Assembly: GCF_018294505.1 (NCBI RefSeq)
Contig: NC_057812.1
Location: 64,684,494-64,748,493 of the forward strand
Direction: 5' to 3'
Length of the DNA stretch: 64,000 bases
Source: Triticum aestivum
Lineage: Eukaryota > Streptophyta > Magnoliopsida > Poales > Poaceae
The notes beneath the pieces are model-generated. The model did not search any database, was not told the DNA's origin, and worked only from the letters and a program-made list of their open reading frames with translations. Of this stretch, positions 34,797-45,294 are shown in pieces (position 1 is the stretch's first letter; every line of letters starts with the position of its first letter). The translations under genes and the position numbers were made by a program.

Positions 34797-35813
34797 TAGT
34801 TTGATGGCGATACGTTGAGGTTTGGGCGGTGGCCGAGAGCCCCAACTCTACAGCGCGTAAACTCGCATGCCCGCCGCGTGGTCACCGCGTGACCGTGGCG
34901 TTCCCATGTGTTCTGGGCGGCCTAGGCCTGTCTAGTGGGTTCAACACTCCCCAAGTAGGTGCTAGGAAGAAAATTATAACATAAGATTCTCACGAGGAGA
35001 CCGATTGATGCTGAAACATGAATTAGCAGCCAAGTGTTTGATTAGCGATACAGGAAATGTACATGGCTAATGGGCATAAGTTTTGGATGAGGATGATCAG
35101 TTACTAAGAAGACCGTCTTCACAAATTTTCAGCTCAAAAGAAGGAGCCTAGATGGTACTTGCTTTGCAAAGTAACACACTGGACATAAATACGAATGTTG
35201 AAGCTGGGCTCAAAATAATGAATGGATTGAGCTGACATTTGGTGGAGGATGGTTATTTGGGTATAGGAAAGCACTGTCGAAAATGGATACTATTTGAACA
35301 TGCCAAAGTGGTACTACCTTCACAAAGTGCTGCTCTGAACAGAATAGGAAAATGAATATTGTTGAATTATTTTTGAACTAGACAAGGAAGGTTTTTGACA
35401 TATTTGATGAAGATATGATCCAAACTATTTATGAGAATTTTTTGGGAATTTTTTAAATAACAGAAATATAGGTTGCTTCACAATCTAGGGCAAAAATTGA
35501 CACATGAACATGACACATAGGCAAAACTGATGAGATGACGTCTAGTCATCGCAACCATCACAATTTACAAGGCTATGACCATCTATATTGGTCGTTAACA
35601 ACTAAAAATAAGTCAGTGGACTAGCGTTGTTTGCTTTATGACCATTTCGTGTAAGGAAATTACGACATTTCTGATCAAAATGGTCGCAATGGTTTAGGGT
35701 TTGGAGCCCCCCGAACAACTTTTGAGCAATTGGTCTCAAATGGTCATAGATCTATAACCAATTCTTCTGGGGTCACTGACAGAAGGTTACTAGTTGAAAT
35801 ATTTCTTGTAGTG

Positions 35814-36161
35814 ATCGAGGCGCGCACTGGCGAGGTTGGCAGTTCGGCACGCGATATCTGCTGTGTGCGGCGGCGAGCTCCTGGACGTGGCCCTGGTACG
35901 CATGCGCGAGCTCAAGGGCCTCTCACTTGGCCTCGCGAAGCTGCACGCACAGCCGCTCCTCGGCCTCCTCCGCCGCCTCGGGGCGCAGTCACGCGGCCTC
36001 CAGCTCCACCCGCAACATCGCCACCTCCCACTCCAGTTCGGCGTCTACGCCGGTGCCGGAGAGCATGGCCTGGCACGGCCGGCAGTCAACAGAAAAGCGC
36101 GGGGAGGTGGCGACGCCAACAGAAACTAAGCCAATCACGGTGGACAGAGGAACGTCTGCTC
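35814..36161 (-). pseudogene. MULE interior right of the CACTA: coiled-coil exon scrap and inverted repeat
   Basis: On the minus strand a GC-rich frame reads AELEWEVAMLRVELEAA, then after a stop LRPEAAEEAEERLCVQLREA, then EALELAHAYQGHVQEL. The heptad pattern is coiled coil. It looks like a second captured gene fragment, broken by two stops. 36,098-36,161 is the inverse of 27,298-27,362. Confidence 0.45.
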
Positions 36162-36164
36162 GTG

Positions 36165-36700
36165 TGCCATGGAGGAATGGGTGCAACGCCCGCTGGACAG
36201 CAACAACAGCACCACCCTAGACGACATCCTCCCGTGCGCCGACGCAGCGGCAACCTCGGAGGCACTGCACCGAAGCAAGGAGGTGAACCACCAGCTGGTG
36301 GCCACCCTCAACGACGTGCTCGCCAATGTCTCCAACGCCAACGCCTTCCCGCCGGGCCGCCTCTCAACTACAACCAGTCGGGCCCGCCGGTGCCGCTCCT
36401 CTGCAGCCCCTAGCGCGCCGACCTGTCCGACCACCCCTACGCCGCCGGCGAGGTGCCGGCCGCCTTCGCGCCGCAGGCATGGCGGGGCCACGTGTGCCAG
36501 GTGGTGGGCGCGCCGGGCCTGGAGACGTGCGCGACCCCCGGGTGGCTCATGCCGTCGATATACGCCTAGGCGCTGGCCGTGGTGAACGCCAGCGCGGGGC
36601 TGGTTGGGTACGGGCCGGTGCTGGGGGAGCTGGCGGACTGCGGCGCCGCGGAGCCGGCACACAAGGAAGACGCGATGAGGACGACGAGGAGCAGGAGGAG
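36165..36700 (+). pseudogene. Captured downstream exon of the four-helix membrane protein gene
   Basis: Reads MEEWVQRPLDSNNSTTLDDI, LPCADAAATSEALHRSKEV, NHQLVATLNDVLANVSNANA, then shifts frame to LNYNQSGPPVPLLCSP, stop, RADLSDHPYAAGEVPAAFAP, and on to LETCATPGWLMPSIYA, stop, ALAVVNASAGLVGYGPVL. The order W-P...LDDILPC...NQSGP.VP.LC...L..C matches the extracellular part of the same plant membrane protein family as exons 1-2 at 26,762-27,198. One frameshift and two stops break it. The exons are separated by about 9 kb because of the CACTA insertion and loss of middle exons. Confidence 0.65.
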
Positions 36701-36861
36701 TGCGCGCCGGCGTGGCTGGCTGAGCGGACGATGGTCAAGAGTCAAGACAAGAGTACTATTTCACTGGCTTGGGACCGAGATCATCAATTTTTTAATAACT
36801 AGTAGTTTTGCAAAAAAAAAAACAGCGTGCATGCGTATTCGAACTAGCTAGGCACATGTGG

Positions 36862-37039
36862 CAGTCACGCTTGACATCGGTTGACTAGAGCCAGCTCAGC
36901 ACATACGTACACAAAACCGTATAATGGACCGTAGATGATCCCCTAGAGAAAGTTTGATGACCGTATTGCGGGTATTTGTAGCCACAGAGACTATAGCTGG
37001 CGCCAACGCAAGTAATAGAACCTATAGTGAATTTTTCTC
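36862..37039 (-). repeat. Right terminal inverted repeat of the MULE
   Basis: Inverse of 26,545-26,725. Ends at 37,039, followed by the duplication TTTCTGCAT. Confidence 0.88.
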
Positions 37040-37048
37040 TTTCTGCAT
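37040..37048. repeat. 9-bp target duplication of the MULE (right)
   Basis: TTTCTGCAT, identical to 26,536-26,544. Confidence 0.92.
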
Positions 37049-37565
37049 CGATGGCAACATGGAGATGCGAGGCCATGGAGGTCGCATTGGGCATGCTGAA
37101 TCGCCTAGTAGATGCATGGCAACGCTGCCACAACTGAACGCCGCAGCGAGACGACCTGCCTGGGTGGCGCGAGCGTTTCGCAGGAGCTATGAGCAGCCCC
37201 GTCGATGTTTATTGCATCTGATCGTTGTTTGCTGGTACTAAAATCCATGGTATCTTTGTCGCATCCGTTATCTTCCCCTTTTATGTACGTTCATGGTGCC
37301 CTTTGCTGTTGTCCTCAAAGAGGCGGTTTAGGTTCTAGTCGGTATTGAATTGTCTTTCATTTTCTATATTACAGTGTCGGAATGGGAGACCGAGCCCAGC
37401 TAATTCATCTTTTTAGGTAGATACTAACGAGCAGGTTGTATTTTGTGAGACATAACCAGAGTTATGTATTGTCAGTACATGCATCTATTTGATTGACTAG
37501 CAAAAATGTCCGTGCGTTGCACCGGGAGAGAAAAACACATGCATTTAGATCCATCACCGCTATAC
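37049..37565. other. Right flank of the MULE
   Basis: 37,049-37,133 carries, on the minus strand, the upstream part of the open frame that the MULE interrupted. Near 37,497 lies ACTAGCAAAAATGTCCGTGC, a relative of the phrase at 24,378. Confidence 0.45.
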
Positions 37566-37566
37566 A

Positions 37567-37932
37567 AGGTTGGAAAAAGCGGTAGGTGTAAGCGACGCAG
37601 TTGACCTTCACCTAGTGCCTAGGCGGTGCTTAAGCGCCCTAGGCATGGCCTAGGCGGTAATATAGTTTTACTATCAGGGCATATTTGTTGATATGATATG
37701 CATGTCGATATTAATTTAGGGCATATAAATAAGTTAACTACCAACTACTACCATTGGCATATCGCCCATTTGGCATATATATGAATGTAATATGGCATCG
37801 TTTACCGCTTCGGGAGACAATTCTTTTCTTGCCCTGCCTAGACTTCCATTTATGCCATAGGCGAGGCGTTTGGCCATCGCCTAGCGCCTAGGCATGCCTA
37901 AGCGCCTCCTAGGCACTGCCTTTTCCAACAAA
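37567..37932. mobile_element. MITE-like inverted-repeat element
   Basis: Ends GGTTGGAAAAAGCGG and the inverse of TTGGAAAAGGCAGTGCC. Both ends carry repeated GCGCCTAGGC-type blocks (37,610-37,660 and 37,860-37,915) and the middle is AT-rich. The layout recalls hAT-type MITEs of grasses; I could not find a clean 8-bp duplication. Confidence 0.5.
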
Positions 37933-39111
37933 GCCGCCAATCATAAGTCGACTGCCCTCCGAAACATGACAACTCTTAGAAAGCCATTATATGGTGCACT
38001 GCTACCACGTACCAAGATATAGTAACAACCCATCTAAAAAAATATAGAGTAGCAGCTGGAACCTCGTCACATGATGACATGCGACGCGAACAGACCATGC
38101 AATGCAACAAACAGGGGAGCCATTATGCATTCAAATAGCCTCATATACTCAAATTATTTTCCCTTTATGTAGAAAGTCACTATACAGTTGTCATAGTAAA
38201 AGCAAAAGGGCATAAATAGCCTCATATGAAACCAACGCCTAGCTAGCAAATATAAGACTTACATGATTTCGAATTATATGACAAACTCATCATATATAGA
38301 ATCAAAGTTGAACTATGATATATAGTAGATGAGCCCGAGCAGGGGCCATGCATGCACACACGATTAAGAATATCAACTGCTGCTAACATGAGGTCAGAAC
38401 TAATGGCCCCACAAAAGATGATTAGTTGATCAAAACATAGTTCTCCAAAATATTCACCTTTGACAGTAGCAGCTACAACCGGATTCGATTGTCCATGCAT
38501 GGGTAGATACTGCATTGCAACTGCACTACACCTAACGATCCTAATTAAGGTTGCCACCACAGCCACAACCGCGTCTAGAGATTAAAGGAGGCATCATGAG
38601 TGGATTAATTACTGAAAGGTTGCATAATGTCATCCACGAAGGTGAATACTCATAGAACAAAAAACGTGTTACTTAAGAAACAAAGTAGATGAATTAGAAC
38701 ATCGATGGATACCATATTACCATCTGCGTTTAGGTGAGCCAACCCGTTGACCCCGCCATGGTCTCTAGATGCAGCTGGCAGTCGTGGTCTGAAGCGACCC
38801 GGCCGTCGTCGACGGCGCGTAAATCGCTGAGGCCTCCGCCGACAACCGTTGTCTACCACCTCATCGGCAGCGTGGGGGCTTGCAGCTGCGCCAGTTACGC
38901 CGGGGCTGAGCTCGCGTGTCACCGCCGTCCCTAGACTGTGCACACCACCTCTGTAAGCTAGTGCGCCGATGTTCCTGTCTGTCTGAGCTGGTGCGTAGGC
39001 GAACACAACCTAGCCATGGGCATGCACACTCTTCTTGGAGCCGAGCCCAACACCTACGTCATGACATCAACCATCAAGAATCTTATTAGCCTGATATTGA
39101 CCAGATCGATA
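37933..39111. other. Intergenic stretch with one GC-rich block
   Basis: AT-rich to 38,700; 38,710-38,970 is GC-rich and open in a minus-strand frame (38,650-39,006, 118 codons) without recognisable motif. No border found. Confidence 0.35.
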
Positions 39112-39710
39112 CACTACTAGGGAAAAGGCTATACACAGAATCTTACCAGCAGCGCGCTATAAAATCAGGAGCTGCTGCTAAGTAGCAGTAGCGCGGGCTG
39201 TGGAAACTCGCTGCTGAAACAAGTTTATCAGTAGCGCGCGCACTCCAAGCGGCGCTACTGCTAAAATTCCCACGACGCCGCTGCGAGGCCAGTTATAGCA
39301 GCAGCGCATTAAAATAGACAGCACTACTGCTACGTAACGTAGCAGCAGCGCATTCAGGCAATAATCGCTACTGCTAAATTAACTACAGATCTCACTAGCC
39401 TCATCCACAGATCACACTCACACACACTCACGGTCTCCTCCTCACCCCCCGCGCCGCCGGTCCTCCCCCGTCGCCCCTCCCCCGATCTGCGCCGCTGTCG
39501 CCTCATCCTCCTCGCTGGACTCGGTACCGGCCTCCTCCTCTGTCCTCCCTCCACTCACCGCTGGCCGCCCCCTCCTCGCTCCGCCTTCCTCCTCGATCCG
39601 TCCTCCCTCCACTCGCCGCCGGCCGGCCCCTCCTCGCTCCGCCTTCCTCCTCCGTCCTACTATCTTCTCCCTCCTCGAGTCGCCCCTCCTTGTCCCTCCT
39701 CCCTGATACA

Positions 39711-39955
39711 TTTTGATTTAGTAGGCTTTCATATGTAACATTTTGATTTAGTTGATTTAGTATGCTAGTGGATTTAGTATGCTAGTTGATTTAGTATGCT
39801 AGTTGATTTAGTCGATTTAGTTGATATGATTCAGTTGATTTAGTAGGCTAGTTGATTTAGTTGATTTAGAATATTTTGATTTAGTTGATTTAGTAGGCTA
39901 AATTATTTAGTTGATTTAGTAGGCTAGTTGATTTAGAACATTTTGATTTAGTAAA
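39711..39955. repeat. Minisatellite of TTGATTTAG units
   Basis: About a dozen and a half imperfect units of TTGATTTAGTA(G/T)GCTAG and shorter TTGATTTAG forms, ending directly at the start codon of the B3 gene. Confidence 0.85.
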
Positions 39956-41097
39956 ATGGCGCCACCACCAGCACCACTATGTCGACTGTGCAAGTCAAGG
40001 TGCGCCAACGGCCTTGCAACTGGCAAGTTGTTCGGCATCTACTTCCATCCGAGTTTTCGTCATGCGGCGGTAAGAAATTAGATGAAATGTAACAACTATT
40101 TTATTTTTAGTGTTGGCATTACTGCATTGTGTCATTTTGCTTTTCTTACAAAAATCGTCCCATGCAATGTGAGGTTGAAATTCAACAAGCTGACAGGAGA
40201 CACTGTGACGTTTGAGGCTCCTGGGGGGCCGTACACTATGGAGGTCGAGAAAGGACGCAATATGTCGTAGATTGGAGGAGATGGATGGGCCCGTTTCCTC
40301 GCTCGCATGCGTCTTACTGGTGGTAAGTTGATCAGATTCTCCTTCAGAGCAGAAAGACTCAAGCTGGTTGTCATTTATATCAACCTGGTGGAAGATGATG
40401 AAGATGACGAAGATGATGAAGATAATGAGGACCCACTCAATGAAGATGATGAGAACCCACTTCATGAAGCCATCATAGCTCAAAGAATGAGGCTGAGCGA
40501 GGAGGAGGTGTGCAACCTATGGGACATAATTCCGCCACGTGATGACTTTGTCGGCGTGCCATTCGTGACCCGCCTGACAAGTACCATGGTCGATCGGCAT
40601 GAAATGGTATGTTATACGTACTGCATGTAGTAATTTGATGATATATATATATATATATGCTTTATTGTTATACTTACAAATGCAAATTATGCAATTATAT
40701 GCTTAGTGAATCCGATGATATGCTTAGTGTAGAGTCCAATGATATGCTTTGTGGAATCTAGTCGATGATATACTTTAGTGTAGAGTCTGATCACATGCTT
40801 AGGCTATTTATTAATTGATATGTTTTTCTTATTCAGAGATTGCCAAAGAACCAATCTGTGAGTTGTGGTATCGAGCCTGATGAAGAAGGCTCAGTTGGAC
40901 TACGCCTTACCGCAAGGGGCTCCGTCACCACATGTACTTACCGCATGGGCACAGATGGTCACACACACTTGAACTTGGTTGGGTGGAAGAGATTCCTCGT
41001 TGGCAAGAATCTTCGTGCTGGACAGGCCATCCTAATTACTATCAGGAACACCCACCGCCCAGGCTTGAGGATGATGATCGTCGTCGATATCATCTAG
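39956..41097 (+). pseudogene. B3-domain protein gene inside a CACTA element, one internal stop
   Basis: Exon 1 (39,956-40,069) encodes MAPPPAPLCRLCKSRCANGL to FRHAA, with a Cys-rich CxxCxxxC patch. Exon 2 (about 40,111-40,605) encodes a first B3-like fold (VRLKFNKLTGDTVTFEAPGG, TMEVEKGR, stop, GDGWARFLARMRLTGGKLIR, FSFRAERLKLVVIYI), then an acidic linker (DDEDDEDDEDNED). Exon 3 (about 40,838-41,097) encodes a second B3-like fold (LRLTARGSVTTCTYRM, LNLVGWKRFLVGKNLRAGQA). Introns have GT-AG borders. B3 domains bind DNA in plant transcription factors of the REM type. The TAG at 40,268-40,270 interrupts the first domain; otherwise the frame is open. It may be a captured gene or a gene that belongs to this CACTA family. 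Confidence 0.7.
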
Positions 41098-41250
41098 AAC
41101 TACATATGATGATCATCGTCGATATCATGTAGAACTACATATGATGATCGTCGTCGATATCATCTAGAACTAAATATGATGATTGTCGTCGATGTCACCT
41201 TGTACTACTTGAGGATGCATGTTGAGTATATATGAAATTGTTATCTAATA

Positions 41251-41332
41251 CTCCCTCGGTTCCAAATTACTCGTCGTGGTTTGAGTTCAAATTTGAACTA
41301 AAACCATGACGAGTAATTTTGAACCGAGGGAG
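41251..41332. mobile_element. Stowaway MITE, 82 bp
   Basis: Arms CTCCCTCGGTTCCAAATTAC and the near-perfect inverse, meeting at GTTCAAATTTGAAC; flanked by TA on both sides. It is nested in the 2.5-kb CACTA after the B3 gene. Confidence 0.88.
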
Positions 41333-41644
41333 TACTACCTAGTACCTATAATGCTTTATGAAATTGATATCTAGTAGTACCTAGTATCTAGAAATTGCAG
41401 TTTATCGAAGCCAGAATGGGGAAATGGTGAAAGATATAACAGTAGCGCTGGACCGGGAAATTGCTACAGCTAAGTAATAGCAGCGCGTTCCTGAAAAGCG
41501 CTGCTGCTATAGTCAATAGTGGTAGCGCGGGTACAGGCAGCGCTACTACTAAGAGTTAGCTGTAGCGCCTTATTGGTAGCGCGGGTACCCGCGCTGCTGA
41601 TAGGCCTAAAACCCGCGCTGCTGCTAGCCTTTTCCCTAGTATTG

Positions 41645-42344
41645 ATATGAGGATTGATGGAGACTCCGTCCATGGCAACCAATGGGACAATTTGTGAACT
41701 CAGATCATGTTGCACAGTCACGGGGTCCGTGACGGCGCACTTCATGGAGGCGAGGACGCATGGGAGACAGATGCATGGCATGCGACTCTATGATCGTGAA
41801 TTCCGCAGGGAGTGTTGGCTATTGGGGTGCGGAGGACGACAACCACGACGGCGGCGGTGGCGGCTGCTCGTGGTCAGGCAGGGAAGCAACACGGCATCGG
41901 CGGCGACTGCTCGTGGTCGCGCAAGACGGCAACCACGACGGCGGCAGCGGCTGTTCGTGCTCGCACAGCAAAGCAACACGGCGTCGGCGGCGACTGCTCG
42001 AGGTCACGCAGGGAAGGAGCGCCTGGGACAGGGGGAACTCGAATCTAAGAGAGGAGAGGAGACGGGTTAGCCCCGGCTGGTTTTCTCCCGATTTATGTAG
42101 CAGATTTTTTTAGCGTAGCGTGCGCCTGCAGAGGCTGGTTCCTGTTGTTTTTTTATCTGACGGTGATAAACATACTAAACTTATCTTATTTGGTGACTGA
42201 TTCCTGAGCCGGATATAGATGCGTGGTGAGTTGCAACACTTCGACGGCTTATAGGGAAAGATTGATTGTGGGTTAATTCTCTAAGACAATAGGGATTTTT
42301 TTGCAAAACTGTCGCGACGGTGAATCCGGAGACTCAATCCGTGT
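41645..42344. other. Right flank of the B3-carrying CACTA
   Basis: 41,820-42,010 is GC-rich with three imperfect tandem units of about 63 bp (GCGGC(G/A)(G/A)CTG(C/T)TCGTG). A (GT)n run stands at 42,340-42,355. No clear gene. Confidence 0.4.
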
Positions 42345-43963
42345 GTGTGTGTGTGTCTATATATATACATGAATAACATTACAATCATCCAATACAATCA
42401 TGGTCCGACTACGGTACAAAAATAAAAGATCAACCCCCACATGCGACACGGTCCCGATCGCCCCAACTGGGCACCACTACTGATCATCTGGGAAAGACAC
42501 ATAGTAACGACAAGAGTCCTCATCGAACTCCCACTTGAACTCAAGCGCATCGTCTGGAACGGTATCATCGGTCCCTGCATCTAGTTTGGAAGTAATCTGT
42601 GAGTCACGGGGACTCAGCAATCTCGCACCCTCGCGATCAAGACTATTTAAGCTTATAGGTAAAGGCAGGGTAATATGTGGAGCTGCAGCAAGCGACTAGC
42701 ATATATGGTGGCTATCCTGTTCGCAAAAGAGAGCGAGAAGAGAAGGCAAAGCACGGACGAATAACTATGACCAAGAAGTGATCCTAGAACAACCTACGTC
42801 AAGCATTACTCCAACACCGTGTTCACTTCCTGGACTCCGCCGAGAAGAGACCATCACGGTTACACATGCGGTTGATTCATTTTAATTAAGTTAAGTTACA
42901 TGTTATCTACAACCGAATATTAACAAATTCCCATATGCCCATAACCGCGGGCACGGCTTTCGAGAGTTCAAATCCCTGCAGGGGTGTCCCAACTTAGCCC
43001 ATCACAAGCTCTCACGGTCAACGAAGGATATTCCTTCTCCCGAGACATTCCGATCAGACTCGGCATCTCGGTTTTACAAGACATCCTCGACAATGGTAAA
43101 ACAAGTCTAGCAACACCGCCCAAATGTGCCGACAAATCCCGATAGGAGCTGCACATATCTAATTCTCAGGGCACACTCAGATAAGCTCTCCATACAACTA
43201 AAACCAAACCTCGAGTTTCCCCAAGGGGGCGCTGCACAGGGCTCTAGTTCGGACCAACACTGAGAGGAGCACTGGCCCAGGGGGGTCTAAATAAAGATGG
43301 CCCTTGGGCTCCGGAAACCCAAGGGAACACGAGGCTAGATGGAAAATGGTAAAACCAAGGTTGGGCATTGCTGGAGGAGTTTTATTCAAGGCGAACTGTC
43401 AAGGGGTTCCCATTATAACCCAACCGCGTAAGGAACGCAAAATCCGGGAACATAACACCGATATGACGGAAACTAGGGCGGCAAGAGTGGAACAAAACAC
43501 TAGGCAAAAGGCCGAGCCTTCCACCCTTTACCAAGTATATAGGTGCATTAAGATAAACAAGATAATATGGTGATATCCCAACAATAAACAATGTTCCAAC
43601 AAGGAACGATCTCCAATCTTCACTTGCAACTAGCAACGCTATAAGAGGGGTTGAGCAATGCGGTAACATAGCCAATCAACGGTTTGCTAGGACATGGTGG
43701 GTTAGAGGTTTGACATGGCAATTTGGGAGGCATGATAAGCAATTGGTAGGTATCGTAGCATAGGCATAGCAAAAGAGCGAGCATCTAGCAAGCAAAGATA
43801 GAAGTGATTTCGAGGGTATGATCATCTTGCCTGCAAAGTTGTCAGAGTTGACTTGATCCTCGTAAGCAAACTGAACGGGCTCCTCGTTCGCGAACTCGTC
43901 TCCCGGCTCTACCCAAACAAGACAAACAAGCAAAAGGAACACAATCAACCACGTGCAATGCTC
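42345..43963 (-). mobile_element. Non-coding retrotransposon-like tract (LARD-like), cut by CACTA-A
   Basis: Moderate-GC sequence without a long frame or domain over 1.6 kb. On the minus strand its texture (for example GTCGGACCATGATTGTATTG) is that of a transcribed Triticeae LARD-type LTR as I remember it. Borders, primer site and target duplication were not found, so the call is tentative. CACTA-A starts at 43,964. Confidence 0.35.
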
Positions 43964-44642
43964 CACTACTAGGGAAAAGCCTAGCAGCAGCGAGGGTTTT
44001 GGGCCTCTCAGTAGCACGGGTGCCGGTGCTACTAATAAGGCGCTACAGCTAACGTATAGCAGTAGCGCCTGTTGTCCCACGCTACTGCTATACATGAATA
44101 GCTGTAGCGCTCTTTGGGAAAGGGTGCTACTGATATTATCTGCAGCGCTATTTGCTGGGACGCGCTACTGGTAAGGAGGCGCTACTGCTAAATTTCCCCC
44201 CTCGCTACTACTAGTTTATTTATTAGTTTTTTTCCAGCATATTTGTTTTGTATTTGTTTTATATTTGAATAGGCTTTATACAATAATCTTTAGCATATCA
44301 TACACATACAAATGTAATCATAGCATATACATACAATTAGTCTCATAAAATCATGTCATCATCATAATCATCATCCAACACAAAGTGGTCTCTCGTCATC
44401 ATCTCGAAAATAGCGATACAAGTCTCGATTACTTGCAAATACATCGTCATCCATTTAAACAATGATATACACGAGAAGAGCTATCACTTTGAGAACATGA
44501 GTTCGTATCCCTCTCTCGCATTAGCGTGAACCTAAACTAACTACTGCCTGTCGCTCGGAAACCGGAAACGGGTACACCTGGGCGGCCTGATGCTCCGGCC
44601 ACTTGTCGTATATATACTCCTGGCGTAGCAGTTCTTTGCCAT
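43964..44642 (+). mobile_element. CACTA-A, left part (continues at 63,808)
   Basis: Starts CACTACTAGGGAAAAGCC, the same family as the element at 39,112. Subterminal TAGC(A/T)GTAGCGC repeats fill 43,980-44,200. It is interrupted at 44,642 by CACTA-B, whose CAT duplication shows the cut. 44,530-44,640 is GC-richer, with a minus-strand frame reading YDKWPEHQAAQVYPFPVSER, origin unknown. Confidence 0.8.
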
Positions 44643-44659
44643 CACTGGTAGAAAAAGGG

Positions 44660-44935
44660 CCTATAGTCCCGGTTCGTAAGGGACTTTAGTCCCGGTTCAG
44701 GAACCGGGACTAAAGTGTCGGTACTAATACCTCCACCCTTTAGTCCCGGTTCAATCCAGAACCGGGACTAAAGGCCCTCCACGTGGGCAGTGCGCAGAGC
44801 CCAGTCAGGAGACCCTTTGGTCCCGGTTGGTGCACCAACCGGGACCAAAGGGTCTCCTGACTGGGCTCTGCGCACTGCCCACGTGGAGACCCTTTGGTCC
44901 CGGTTGGTGGCACCAACCGGGACCAATAGGCATCC
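44660..44935. repeat. Left subterminal repeats of CACTA-B
   Basis: Alternating direct and inverted TAGTCCCGGTT / AACCGGGACTA units; a near-perfect palindrome centres at about 44,837. Confidence 0.85.
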
Positions 44936-45294
44936 ACGCGTTAGCACTTCTGTGGCTGGGGTTTTTGTTTTTTTTTGAAGGGGGGGGGGTTGGGGGTTTT
45001 AGGGGGTTAATTTAGGTGTTTCATATATTGTGTTAGCTAGTTATAATTAATAGAGAGAAGTGTCCTCTGTTATGTCTGTACTTGGTCGACGCTACGTACT
45101 ATACACGTATATAGAGAGGACTAGACACGCTAGCTAGCTAGTAAGCAAACGAAGGAAACAGAAGATCGTCATGAACATATATGCATATATACAGAGAGAA
45201 GTGATATCGACCACCTCTCCTTCTCCGAGAGATTGGTCGAACAACAAGTTCTCGTATATCTATCTGACACTACCGGCTACATATATACAGTAAT

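Larger units (their letters stand above)
28713..35813 (-). mobile_element. CACTA element, 7.1 kb, with several captured gene fragments and no transposase
   Basis: Left end CACTACAAGAAATATGTCAA; right end the inverse of CACTACAAGAAATATTTCAA. The 3-bp flanks are GTC and ATC, one base apart. Subterminal repeats around GGTCGT and GACCTT fill 28,737-28,905 and GGTC-type repeats 35,575-35,760. The middle holds splice-bordered minus-strand exons of unrelated host genes (30,891-30,950; 31,980-32,132; 32,829-33,080). The right third is AT-rich non-coding with a 283-bp direct repeat. No TNP2 or TNPD-type domain was found, so it depends on a transposase in trans. It is inserted in the MULE. Confidence 0.85.
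26545..37039 (+). mobile_element. Mutator-like element of Pack-MULE type carrying host gene exons
   Basis: Terminal inverted repeats of about 180 bp: 26,545-26,725 and 36,862-37,039, both beginning GAGAAAAATTCACTA when read inwards, with long shared blocks such as CTACAAATACCCGCAATAC and TCCATTATACGGTTTT. The flanks are the identical 9-mer TTTCTGCAT (26,536-26,544 and 37,040-37,048). A 9-bp duplication with long inverted repeats is the mark of the Mutator superfamily. Without the nested CACTA (28,713-35,813) the element is about 3.4 kb. It carries exons of a plant membrane protein gene and no mudrA-like transposase, so it is a non-autonomous, gene-carrying form. The insertion interrupted an open frame on the minus strand of the flanks. 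Confidence 0.92.
39112..41644 (+). mobile_element. CACTA derivative, 2,533 bp, carrying a B3-domain gene
   Basis: Left end CACTACTAGGGAAAAGGC; right end the inverse of CAATACTAGGGAAAAGGC (one change in the terminal pentamer). Flanked by ATA on both sides (39,109-39,111 and 41,645-41,647). Subterminal repeats around TAGCAGTAGCGC occur at both ends (39,150-39,375 and 41,440-41,635). Inside are a minisatellite, a three-exon gene with B3 domains and a Stowaway MITE. No transposase. Confidence 0.9.

Noticed and set aside
41482..41781. Possible gene interrupted by the B3-carrying CACTA (frame QIVPLVAMDGVSINPH continues after removal of the element)
   Set aside because: Open only for about 60 codons, no recognisable domain; too weak to call.
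42398..44095. Several 60-139-codon minus-strand frames
   Set aside because: No domain, no splice-consistent model; they fit a non-coding LARD-like tract.
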